7,949 nt of DNA from Bacteroidales bacterium (GCA_016936695.1 JAFGXK010000211.1:1-7949); one strand, 5' to 3'; counted from the first letter of the stretch, positions 1-5,681 are shown. Numbers and translations: made by a program. Notes: generated by a model not told the origin, from the sequence alone.

Positions 1-864
1 AAAAAACTTCTGCTCTCCATGGTTTCACTCATGCTTGTCCTGTCACTGTCAGCCCAGATAACAGGCAAGGTAATGGACAACCAGTCAATGAAAAGCAACA
101 TCCTGAAGATGGACAGGAAATATGCCGTTTACCTGCCGCCCGATTACTTAACATCCGAACGGAGTTATCCTGTACTTTACCTGCTTCACGGAGCAGGCGA
201 CGATCAGACAGGATGGGTACAGTTCGGTGAGGTACTTCATATCGCTGATAAGACTATCCTCTCCGGTTCCGCAACACCCATGATAATAGTGATGCCCGAT
301 GCAAACACCGGAACAAGGGGCTATGTCAATGATGCAAAGGGAGAGTGGCGTTTTGAGGATTTTTTCTTTGAGGAATTCATGCCCTACATAGAAAAAGCTT
401 ACAGGATCAAGGGCGAAAAGCGTTATCGTGCCATTGCTGGTCTCTCAATGGGCGGAGAAGGAACCTTCATCTATGCACTGCACCATCCGGAACTGTTCTC
501 ATCAGCGTGCCCCCTCAGCGCAGCAACAGGTCCGGCAACAATTGAAGAAATGAATAATTACAGGCTCTGGAAGACAGGTGACGGTATTTCCGATGCCCAG
601 AAAAAGGCATATTTCGAGAAATACAGCGTCCTCAACCTCATAGCCAATATGAAGGATGATCAGAAAAGAGCTGTGAGATGGTACATCGACTGCGGTGACG
701 ATGATTTTCTCTTTGAAGGCAACTCGCTGGTGCATATTGCCATGCGTAAAAAGGAGATACCTCACGAGTTTCGCATCCGCGACGGCGGCCATACCTGGAG
801 TTACTGGAGGACCGCCCTGCCCGTGGTGCTTGAATTCATCTCAGGGAGCTTCCATCAAAACTAA
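1..864 (+). CDS. Secreted alpha/beta-hydrolase esterase (putative esterase / esterase D-like family), 5' end cut by window
   Basis: A serine ester hydrolase of the family that includes feruloyl and acetyl-xylan esterases and S-formylglutathione hydrolase-like enzymes; the natural substrate cannot be read from sequence. Counting from the ATG at 19, HGAGDD near residue 57 fits the oxyanion-hole turn, GLSMGG holds the nucleophile Ser143, the CGDDD segment supplies the acid (probably Asp229), and GGHTW supplies His258, so the triad looks complete. The frame is open to base 1 and reads KKLLLS before the ATG. Together with MVSLMLVLSLSA this makes a normal signal peptide with likely cleavage before Gln, whereas a start at 19 would give an unusually short one. 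The real start is therefore probably just left of the window. Export to the periplasm or beyond is expected. It is convergent with the PLD-family gene and closed by its own terminator. Family confidence is high, specificity unknown. Confidence 0.88.
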   Translation, partial: KKLLLSMVSLMLVLSLSAQITGKVMDNQSMKSNILKMDRKYAVYLPPDYLTSERSYPVLYLLHGAGDDQTGWVQFGEVLHIADKTILSGSATPMIIVMPDANTGTRGYVNDAKGEWRFEDFFFEEFMPYIEKAYRIKGEKRYRAIAGLSMGGEGTFIYALHHPELFSSACPLSAATGPATIEEMNNYRLWKTGDGISDAQKKAYFEKYSVLNLIANMKDDQKRAVRWYIDCGDDDFLFEGNSLVHIAMRKKEIPHEFRIRDGGHTWSYWRTALPVVLEFISGSFHQN

Positions 865-885
865 AATAATTTCTGCTTAATCCGG

Positions 886-923
886 AACAGGCGGCATAAA
901 CTTATTTCTGCTGCCTGTTTTTT
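886..923 (+). terminator. Intrinsic terminator of the esterase gene
   Basis: The arms AACAGGCGGC (886-895) and GCTGCCTGTT (910-919) form a 10-bp stem with a single G-U wobble and a 14-nt loop. A six-T run at 918-923 follows on the plus strand. It begins 21 bases after the esterase stop and ends five bases before the stop of the convergent gene at 928. On the minus strand the stem is not followed by a T run, so it should act mainly on plus-strand transcription. Confidence 0.8.
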
Positions 924-927
924 ATTG

Positions 928-2097
928 TTATTTCCCCTTTCTCGAAGTCATCTGGGCCATTATTCTCATCAGCAGCCTAATCATCTGGTAGGAGGTCCAG
1001 CCCCTTAACCGCGACCACCATGTCCTTCGCCTGAGGAATTCCTCAACGGTCACCTGCCTGCATTCATTCTTAATAATATCTGTAAGGATTTTCTCAAAAC
1101 CCGATGTAAAGTCCTCATTCAGGATATTTACATTCATCTCGATGCTCCCGTAATCGCTGATATGGTTAAGATTGTAACTGCCTACGGTGCACCACTTCCC
1201 GTCGACTGTCGTCACTTTGGCATGTAGATTCGCCGGAAAATATTCATATATTTTTATGTTGTTCCGGAGTATATACTCATAAAGAAAGCTGGTAGCCCGC
1301 TTGAACATTGGTGCATCCGATTTTGCGGCAAGCACTATCCTTATATCCACTCCCCTGGCGCTCGCCAGCCTGAAAAGCTTTCTCTCAAGCCTCCCCGGCA
1401 GAAAATAACTTGCAAATATAATCATGTGGTGCCGGGCATTCTTGAGAGCAGCCCTGTAACTCCTGAGGATTTCTATCTTATTCCTGTACCAGTTGTTCTC
1501 AACTACCCTCAGACTGATATTCTGTTCATACGATGGAGTCGAATATACAATTTCCGTCGCTCTCTCCTCCTTCGAAATGAAGGTCTTGTTCCATAGCTTC
1601 CTGCAGATGCTGTTGACATGAATGCATTCAGGACCCTTAATCAACACTGCAAAGTCGAGCCACTCCCTAACTGCGGCAGTACCGCTGTACCTGTCGGCAA
1701 AGTTCATCCCCCCGATGATAGCCAGTTCACCGTCAGTCAGAATAACCTTGTGATGAAGCCTGAGACTGAGCTGGAAGCCCTTCGTAATAAAAACCGGTGA
1801 GAAAAACCTGAAAAGAATACCTGAATCCTCAATCGTGTCGATGAACTCCTTTGTAAGGTATTTGGTGCCGAAGGCATCAAGGAGCATATATATCCTGACA
1901 CCTCTTCCTGCCGCCCTCACCAGGGCATCTGCTATCCGCCGGCCGGTGTCATCCTCGTCAATTATGTATGTCTGGAAATGGATATACCGCTTTGCTTCAT
2001 CAATCACCTTTATAACAGCCGAGAAGAAAGGATCTCCGCTCTGCAGAAGTTCCACGTAATGCCCTTCCTTGTATTCGTGCTTTGGGGGACGTTCCAT
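928..2097 (-). CDS. Phospholipase D-family phosphatidyltransferase, cardiolipin synthase-like (ClsB type)
   Basis: A protein of 389 residues with two HKD phosphodiesterase domains, the signature of the phospholipase D superfamily. The first motif is H115-x-K117-x4-D122 followed by GGMNFADRY; the second is H292-x-K294-x4-D299 followed by GSYNLN. Both are intact, so the enzyme should be active. The N-terminal segment YIHFQTYIIDEDDTGRRI is typical of bacterial cardiolipin synthases, which join two phosphatidyl groups to make cardiolipin at the inner membrane. It lacks the two N-terminal membrane helices of the ClsA type and in length resembles E. coli ClsB. The C-terminal tail (about 358-389), with Trp, Arg and Met-rich hydrophobic residues, may be an amphipathic membrane-binding helix. 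It is divergent from mpl and convergent with the esterase, so it is likely monocistronic. Other PLD activities cannot be excluded, so no symbol is given. Confidence 0.88.
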   Translation of the reverse strand: MERPPKHEYKEGHYVELLQSGDPFFSAVIKVIDEAKRYIHFQTYIIDEDDTGRRIADALVRAAGRGVRIYMLLDAFGTKYLTKEFIDTIEDSGILFRFFSPVFITKGFQLSLRLHHKVILTDGELAIIGGMNFADRYSGTAAVREWLDFAVLIKGPECIHVNSICRKLWNKTFISKEERATEIVYSTPSYEQNISLRVVENNWYRNKIEILRSYRAALKNARHHMIIFASYFLPGRLERKLFRLASARGVDIRIVLAAKSDAPMFKRATSFLYEYILRNNIKIYEYFPANLHAKVTTVDGKWCTVGSYNLNHISDYGSIEMNVNILNEDFTSGFEKILTDIIKNECRQVTVEEFLRRRTWWSRLRGWTSYQMIRLLMRIMAQMTSRKGK

Positions 2098-2128
2098 AAA
2101 ATCATTACTGCGTTATCAAACCGGTACA

Positions 2129-2136
2129 CAAATATA
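2129..2136 (-). promoter_or_regulatory. Predicted -7 box for the PLD-family gene
   Basis: On the minus strand this reads TATATTTG, an exact match to the Bacteroidota -7 consensus TAnnTTTG. It lies 31 bases upstream of the ATG, similar to the geometry at sppA, and predicts a leader of roughly 25 nt. I see no clear TTTG -33 box at the usual distance, so support rests on the -7 box and its placement. Confidence 0.5.
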
Positions 2137-2174
2137 ATTATTTAGGCTGACATCAGTAACTCCCTGAAAAAGGC

Positions 2175-2182
2175 TAATTTTG
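2175..2182 (+). promoter_or_regulatory. Predicted -7 box for mpl
   Basis: TAATTTTG matches TAnnTTTG exactly and lies 67 bases before the mpl ATG, predicting a leader of about 60 nt. No convincing -33 TTTG is seen upstream. The eight-base motif is A/T-rich and could occur by chance, so the call is tentative. If real, the spacer 2098-2249 carries two divergent promoters about 40 bp apart. Confidence 0.4.
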
Positions 2183-2249
2183 GCGCCGGATACCCTATTG
2201 AACCAGTAATCAGGTAAATATTAAGGTATACAGAAATTAAAAGTCCGGG

Positions 2250-3608
2250 ATGAGGATACATTTCATTGCTGTCGGCGGAGCGGTGATGCATAATCTGGCC
2301 ATTGCGCTCCACCTTAAAGGATACCACATAACAGGTTCGGATGACGAAATTTACGAACCCTCACGTTCGCGGCTTGCAGGCTACGGTCTTCTGCCTGAAA
2401 AACCAGGGTGGCACCCTGAGCTTATCACAACCGACATTGATATCGTGATACTTGGTATGCATGCCAGGGCTGAAAATCCGGAACTGCTGAAGGCAGCTGA
2501 ACTGGGATTGAAAATTATGTCATTCCCCGAATTCCTTTATGACCAGACGAAGAACAAGAAGAGGATAGTGGTCGCAGGAAGCCACGGAAAGACAACCACC
2601 ACTGCAATGATAATGCATGTCCTGAAAACACTCGGGGTCAGGTTCGATTACATGGTGGGCTCATCTATCGGGGGATATGAAACAATGGTAAGCCTGTCGG
2701 ACGAATCGGAGCTTGCTGTCCTGGAAGGTGATGAGTACCTAACCTCTCCCATCGACCGGCGGCCGAAGTTTCACCTGTATATGCCCGACATAGCAGTGTT
2801 AAACGGAATAGCCTGGGATCACATGAACGTCTTTCCCACATTTGAAAATTATTTGGAACAGTTCAGGACCTTTGCCGGTAAAATCACTCCCGGTGGATCG
2901 CTTGTTTATTTTAAGGATGACCCCGAAGTGCTTAAGATAGCGGAATCAGCACGCGATGACATAAAAAAGATCCCCTACCGCGTTCATGCACATTTCCAGA
3001 ACAAAACCGGTTTCTATGCAGTTACCTGCAACCGGACTATACCGCTTAGGTTTTTCGGATGGCACAACATGCAGAACCTTTCCGCCGCCCTGGAAGCCTG
3101 TCTGGCCGCAGGCATAAGCGCCGACAGATTCTATGATGCAATAAGCAGCTTCAGCGGGACATCAGGCAGGCTTCAGGTGTTAAAGGAAACCGGGTCAGGT
3201 GTTTTCTATTACGATTTTGCACATTCTCCGTCGAAAGTGAAGGCAACCGTCGAGGCTGTCGCCGAACGATATCCCGGACGCGATCTTGTTGCATGCTTCG
3301 AACTACATACCTTCTCGAGCCTGAGTAAAAATTTCCTCCCCTTCTACAAGGGAAGCCTCGAAAAAGCAACCATGGCATTCGTCTATTTCAACCCTCATCA
3401 GTTCGAAATGAAAAAGCTTGAACCTCTCTCCCGCGAGTTGGTGAAGGAGGGTTTCGGAGGAACCAACCTGTCGGTCTTTGACAACTCTGCTGAAATGACA
3501 GGCCGGATAAAACAACTGAAGCTGAAGTCACCAGTCTGGCTTTTCATGAGCTCCGGCGATTTTGACGGTTGTAACCTTAAATCGCTTGCTGAAGAGTTGC
3601 TTGCATGA
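2250..3608 (+). CDS. mpl: Mpl-type Mur ligase: UDP-N-acetylmuramate:L-alanyl-gamma-D-glutamyl-meso-diaminopimelate ligase
   Basis: Mpl is a cytoplasmic ATP-dependent ligase that attaches the recovered murein tripeptide L-Ala-D-Glu-meso-DAP to UDP-MurNAc, returning cell-wall peptide to peptidoglycan synthesis. The 452 residues show the three Mur ligase domains. The N-terminal UDP-sugar-binding domain opens with IHFIAVGGAVMHNLA. The central ATPase has the P-loop GSHGKTTTT (110-118, Lys114), EGDE at 159-162 and the NGIAWDH segment near 185-191. The C-terminal domain contains YYDFAHSPSK. The MHNLA opening and DFAHSP motif separate it from MurC, whose equivalents are close to GMSGIA and DYGHHP. 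Length is close to the 457 residues of E. coli Mpl. The ATG at 2250 gives only one residue before the conserved first strand, so the start is well supported. The following genes are tRNA-Glu and rpsT; no clear terminator separates them. A MurC-like side activity is less likely. Confidence 0.88.
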   Translation: MRIHFIAVGGAVMHNLAIALHLKGYHITGSDDEIYEPSRSRLAGYGLLPEKPGWHPELITTDIDIVILGMHARAENPELLKAAELGLKIMSFPEFLYDQTKNKKRIVVAGSHGKTTTTAMIMHVLKTLGVRFDYMVGSSIGGYETMVSLSDESELAVLEGDEYLTSPIDRRPKFHLYMPDIAVLNGIAWDHMNVFPTFENYLEQFRTFAGKITPGGSLVYFKDDPEVLKIAESARDDIKKIPYRVHAHFQNKTGFYAVTCNRTIPLRFFGWHNMQNLSAALEACLAAGISADRFYDAISSFSGTSGRLQVLKETGSGVFYYDFAHSPSKVKATVEAVAERYPGRDLVACFELHTFSSLSKNFLPFYKGSLEKATMAFVYFNPHQFEMKKLEPLSRELVKEGFGGTNLSVFDNSAEMTGRIKQLKLKSPVWLFMSSGDFDGCNLKSLAEELLA

Positions 3609-3688
3609 TCGATTAATTTGCAGAAAATATTTTGCAGATAAAAAAAAAGATCGTTTCTTTGCATCCGCATTTAAAAAGTTCTTTAAAC

Positions 3689-3760
3689 GGTCCATTCGTC
3701 TAGTGGTTAGGACGTCAGGTTTTCATCCTGGTAACAGGGGTTCGATTCCCCTATGGACTA
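3689..3760 (+). tRNA. tRNA-Glu (anticodon UUC)
   Basis: The sequence folds into a full cloverleaf of 72 nt. The acceptor arm is 3689-3695 paired with 3753-3759, with a terminal G-U pair. The D arm is GTCT/GGAC. The anticodon stem TCAGG/CCTGG encloses the anticodon TTC at 3722-3724, reading GAA and GAG codons. The T arm is AGGGG-TTCGATT-CCCCT. The discriminator base is A3760. The next three bases are CTA, so the CCA tail is not encoded and must be added by the CCA-adding enzyme. It lies 80 bases after mpl and 28 bases before rpsT, on the same strand. All the invariant positions I can check are present. Confidence 0.95.
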
Positions 3761-3762
3761 CT

Positions 3763-3779
3763 AATTTTCCAAGAAAATT
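3763..3779 (+). other. Perfect 7-bp inverted repeat in the tRNA-Glu/rpsT spacer
   Basis: AATTTTC at 3763-3769 and GAAAATT at 3773-3779 are perfect complements around the loop CAA. The hairpin begins three bases after the mature tRNA end and finishes nine bases before the rpsT start codon, so it occupies most of this 28-base spacer. It has only one G-C pair and would be weak. Possible roles are tRNA 3' processing, attenuation between tRNA and mRNA, or control of S20 translation; none can be decided from the sequence. Confidence 0.35.
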
Positions 3780-3788
3780 TTATAAATA

Positions 3789-4043
3789 ATGGCAAATCAT
3801 AAATCGTCCGAAAAGAGGATCAGGCAGGAAAGAACAAAGAATGAGGCTAATAAGTATTACGCCAAGACAATGCGTAATGCACTGAAAAAGATCCGTACCA
3901 CTTCCAGCAAGGAAGAAGCCGGAGCTATGCTGCCAAAGGTTAATTCAATGCTCGACAAGCTGGCCAAGAAGAACATCATTCACACAAACAAGGCCTCTAA
4001 CCTCAAGTCCTCTGTAAAGAAACATGTTGACAGCCTGAAATAA
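3789..4043 (+). CDS. rpsT: 30S ribosomal protein S20
   Basis: S20 is a small basic three-helix protein that binds 16S rRNA early in assembly of the 30S subunit body. The 84 residues begin MANHKSSEKRIRQ, the usual S20 opening, continue with the helix NKYYAKTMRNALKKIR, and contain the family motif IIHTNKASNLKSSVKK near the C terminus. Length matches the family (about 85-90). Lysine and arginine are very abundant. The ATG at 3789 is fixed by the conserved N terminus. No Shine-Dalgarno is present; the leader is A/T-rich, as expected for Bacteroidota. It follows tRNA-Glu closely and ends in a strong terminator, so it may be transcribed with the tRNA, or even with mpl. Confidence 0.97.
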   Translation: MANHKSSEKRIRQERTKNEANKYYAKTMRNALKKIRTTSSKEEAGAMLPKVNSMLDKLAKKNIIHTNKASNLKSSVKKHVDSLK

Positions 4044-4065
4044 GCTTGTTAAATAAATAGTTTCC

Positions 4066-4093
4066 AAGGGATCCGGTTTGGGTCCCTTTTTTT
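4066..4093 (+). terminator. Intrinsic terminator of rpsT
   Basis: AAGGGATCC (4066-4074) pairs with GGGTCCCTT (4080-4088) in a 9-bp stem with one G-U pair and a five-base loop. A run of seven T residues follows at 4087-4093. It begins 23 bases past the rpsT stop and marks the end of the mpl/tRNA/rpsT block. This is the clearest terminator in the window. Confidence 0.9.
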
Positions 4094-4099
4094 GTTTCT

Positions 4100-4176
4100 G
4101 CAGAGGGCAGAGGGCAGAGGGCGCAGGGCGCAGGGCACAGGGCGAAAGGCGCAGGGCAAGAGGCGTGAGGCGTGAG
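4100..4176. repeat. Degenerate 7-bp tandem repeat array (11 units)
   Basis: Eleven consecutive heptamers keep exact 7-base register. Three GCAGAGG copies (4100-4120) are followed by GCGCAGG, GCGCAGG, GCACAGG, GCGAAAG, GCGCAGG, GCAAGAG, GCGTGAG and GCGTGAG. Every unit starts GC, and the remaining five bases are mostly purines. The array begins seven bases after the rpsT terminator T run and is intergenic. It shows strong strand asymmetry, with purines on the plus strand. The short open frame across it starts inside the terminator and has a low-complexity Arg/Gly/Glu composition, so I do not call it a gene. Origin could be slippage expansion or a dispersed repeat; function is unknown. Confidence 0.9.
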
Positions 4177-4193
4177 GTCGTGCAGGTCGTTAC

Positions 4194-4240
4194 TCTGCGT
4201 AAATCTGCGGTCCCGAGTATTCGGGATGCGATTATCTGCG
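4194..4240. repeat. TCTGCG-motif cluster with a small hairpin
   Basis: TCTGCG occurs at 4194-4199, 4204-4209 and 4235-4240; the first two copies are spaced by 10 bp. Between the second and third lies a perfect hairpin: TCCCGA (4211-4216), loop GTAT, TCGGGA (4221-4226). It directly follows the heptamer array, and the two together fill most of the gene-free stretch from the rpsT terminator to radC. The hairpin has no T run immediately after it, so it is not a standard terminator. I recognise no protein or RNA family here. Confidence 0.55.
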
Positions 4241-4273
4241 AGAACTTTTTTTCTTCTTAATCCAGACTTTTCC

Positions 4274-4281
4274 TAATTTTA
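4274..4281 (+). promoter_or_regulatory. Possible -7 box for radC
   Basis: TAATTTTA matches the Bacteroidota box TAnnTTTG at all but the last base. It ends 25 bases before the radC ATG, about the spacing seen at sppA and the PLD-family gene. There is no clear -33 element. radC needs its own promoter because the strong rpsT terminator lies upstream, which is the main reason for listing this weak match. Confidence 0.3.
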
Positions 4282-4306
4282 TATCCGGAAATATGTCTCG
4301 TTTATC

Positions 4307-4990
4307 ATGTCAATCAAAATCACCGACTGGGCTGTCGAGGACAGGCCCAGGGAAAAATTAATCAGGAAAGGTATATCCACCCTGAGCGATGCCGAACTGC
4401 TGGCAATACTCATCAGTTCGGGTACGCGAAAGAAATCTGCCGTCGACCTTGGGAGAGAGCTGCTCGGATCCGTCAGTAACAACCTCAACTCCCTCGGTAA
4501 ACTCTCAGTCTCCGACCTGCTGAAATTCAGGGGCATCGGTCCGGCCAGGGCCGTCACCATCAGCGCTGCCCTCGAACTTGGCAGAAGGAGAAACATCGCT
4601 GAACTCCCCGATGCAGGCCAGATAAGATGCTCTAAAGATGCCGCTGATATCTTCTTTCCACTCCTTGCAGATCTCCCTCATGAGGAATTCTGGATTCTTT
4701 TCCTCAACCGGTCGAACCGGGTTATCGACCGGATGAAGATAAGCCAGGGCGGCGTCAGCGGAACCGTAACCGATGTGAGGATAATAATGAAAAAAGCTGT
4801 CGAATGGCTCGCATCCGGAATCATAGTCTGCCATAATCATCCCTCAGGCAATATGAATCCCAGCGATGCCGATTCAAAGATCACAGGGAAGATAAAAGAC
4901 GCCGGCAGCATTATGGATATCCAGTTGCTCGACCATATTATCATCTCGGGAAAGGATTACTACAGCTTTGCCGACAACGGACTTATCTGA
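4307..4990 (+). CDS. radC: RadC family protein (HhH plus JAMM/MPN-like domain)
   Basis: RadC proteins were long called DNA repair proteins, but their biochemical role remains uncertain. The 227 residues carry the family opening ITDWAVEDRPREKL (5-18), a helix-hairpin-helix segment FRGIGPARAVTISAALELG (74-92) suited to DNA contact, and a C-terminal JAMM-like domain with HNHPSG at 176-181, Ser186 and Asp189. H176, H178 and D189 would be the metal ligands. The glutamate expected in the upstream PRE motif (as in the E. coli HPREIVREAL segment) appears to be Ile159 in DVRIIMKKAV, so hydrolytic activity is doubtful. The C terminus LDHIIISGKDYYSFADNGLI is typical. E. coli RadC has about 222 residues, so the length is normal. 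It converges with folK, leaving only 12 bp between the stop codons and no dedicated terminator. Family identity is very secure, activity is not. Confidence 0.95.
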   Translation: MSIKITDWAVEDRPREKLIRKGISTLSDAELLAILISSGTRKKSAVDLGRELLGSVSNNLNSLGKLSVSDLLKFRGIGPARAVTISAALELGRRRNIAELPDAGQIRCSKDAADIFFPLLADLPHEEFWILFLNRSNRVIDRMKISQGGVSGTVTDVRIIMKKAVEWLASGIIVCHNHPSGNMNPSDADSKITGKIKDAGSIMDIQLLDHIIISGKDYYSFADNGLI

Positions 4991-5002
4991 AAACCTGTAA
5001 GC

Positions 5003-5506
5003 TTACGAAATGACAAAGGGGTGTTTTACTGAAACCCCGCACTCATCGCCGCATTTCGCAAGAAGTTCTGCAAAGGTCACTTTCAGGACAGGGTGAATCA
5101 TGTCAGGAGCAAGCTCACACAGGGGCTCCAGGACAAATTTGCGGACAGGGATTCTCGGATGCGGTATCTCCAGCTCCTCTTTCTTTATCACCTCGGAGCC
5201 GTAAAGAAGGATGTCGATATCGATCGTCCGCGATTTGTATCCCTTGCCGTTCCTCAGCCTGCCAAGCTGAGCCTCGATCATCAGTATTCTTCCGAGGAGT
5301 CCCGAAGGTCTGAGACTGCTTCTTACCTTCACAACCATATTAAGGAAACGGTTTTCGCTTTGGAAACCCCAGGGTTCCGTTTCATAGACGGATGAGCATT
5401 CAATCACTTTTCCTATCACCTCACCAATCCTGTCAACAGCCATCGAAAGATTCTTCTCCCTGTCGCCAAGATTGGTCCCCAGTCCAAGAAATATTATCTT
5501 TTCCAT
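5003..5506 (-). CDS. folK: 2-amino-4-hydroxy-6-hydroxymethyldihydropteridine pyrophosphokinase (HPPK)
   Basis: HPPK transfers pyrophosphate from ATP to 6-hydroxymethyl-7,8-dihydropterin, the step before dihydropteroate synthase in folate synthesis, in the cytoplasm. The 167 residues show the complete signature: LGLGTNLGDR at the N terminus, SSVYETEPWG (39-47), FLNMVV (54-59), then Glu78, and RTIDIDILLY (93-102), where Asp96 and Asp98 correspond to the two Mg-binding aspartates of the E. coli enzyme. IPHPRIPVRKFVLEPLCELAP (114-134) is the conserved pterin/ATP-lid region. It is a stand-alone HPPK, not fused to FolB or FolP, and slightly longer than the 159-residue E. coli protein. It is divergent from sppA. 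A loose TA-n3-TTTG match on the minus strand at 5526-5534 might be its promoter but has one base too many. Confidence 0.95.
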   Translation of the reverse strand: MEKIIFLGLGTNLGDREKNLSMAVDRIGEVIGKVIECSSVYETEPWGFQSENRFLNMVVKVRSSLRPSGLLGRILMIEAQLGRLRNGKGYKSRTIDIDILLYGSEVIKKEELEIPHPRIPVRKFVLEPLCELAPDMIHPVLKVTFAELLAKCGDECGVSVKHPFVIS

Positions 5507-5579
5507 TGCGGCCGGTTAAAATTACCAAAATTTATTATCAGGTACACTAAAAAATGTTTTCTCCCTTCAACTCCTCTTA

Positions 5580-5600
5580 CCCCCAACCCCCCAGGGGGGC
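5580..5600. repeat. C/G-run palindrome in the folK/sppA spacer
   Basis: CCCCC at 5580-5584, AA, CCCCCC at 5587-5592, a single A, then GGGGGG at 5594-5599 and C5600. The C6-A-G6 core is a near-perfect palindrome, preceded by a second C run that could pair with the same G run. It contrasts sharply with the A/T-rich surroundings. From memory, similar C-run/G-run motifs recur between genes in Bacteroidota genomes, so this is probably one copy of a dispersed repeat. No T tract follows, so I do not call it a terminator. Confidence 0.6.
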
Positions 5601-5681
5601 TTGCCTATAGATTCGCTTCCGCCTTTTATCCAAATTTATGAATAATGCACGTCAATTTACCTATCCGGAATTGATTTTTTA

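Noticed and set aside
1618..2059. Plus-strand open frames inside the PLD-family gene
   Set aside because: They are antisense shadows; the minus-strand frame has both catalytic motifs and full family length.
2183..2249. Possible riboswitch or structured leader before mpl
   Set aside because: I found no convincing stem or conserved riboswitch core in the roughly 60-nt predicted leader.
3617..3638. Direct repeat TTTGCAGA (3617-3624 and 3631-3638) after mpl, considered as a tRNA promoter or regulator site
   Set aside because: The nearest -7-like string there, TATTTTG, is one base short of TAnnTTTG and is over 50 bp from the tRNA; an 8-bp repeat in A/T-rich DNA may be chance.
3689..3760. tRNA-Glu as an integration site for a mobile element
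   Set aside because: No integrase and no second copy of the tRNA 3' end are visible in the window; the gene is followed directly by rpsT.
3562..3789. A 75-codon plus-strand frame spanning the mpl end and tRNA-Glu
   Set aside because: It runs through a complete tRNA gene and overlaps the mpl C terminus in another frame.
4100..4240. Possible CRISPR array
   Set aside because: The units are 7 bp, directly adjacent and without spacers, so this is a simple tandem repeat.
4078..4260. A 60-codon open frame across the heptamer repeat
   Set aside because: It starts inside the rpsT terminator, its sequence is low-complexity Arg/Gly/Glu dictated by the 7-bp repeat, and it resembles no protein family I know.
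5019..5039. Imperfect inverted repeat (GGGG...TTT / AAACCCC) considered as a terminator for radC
   Set aside because: It needs a two-base bulge, lies within the folK coding end and is not followed by a T run.
5093..5395. A 100-codon plus-strand frame opposite folK
   Set aside because: It lies wholly within folK, whose catalytic motifs are clear, and has no recognisable domain.
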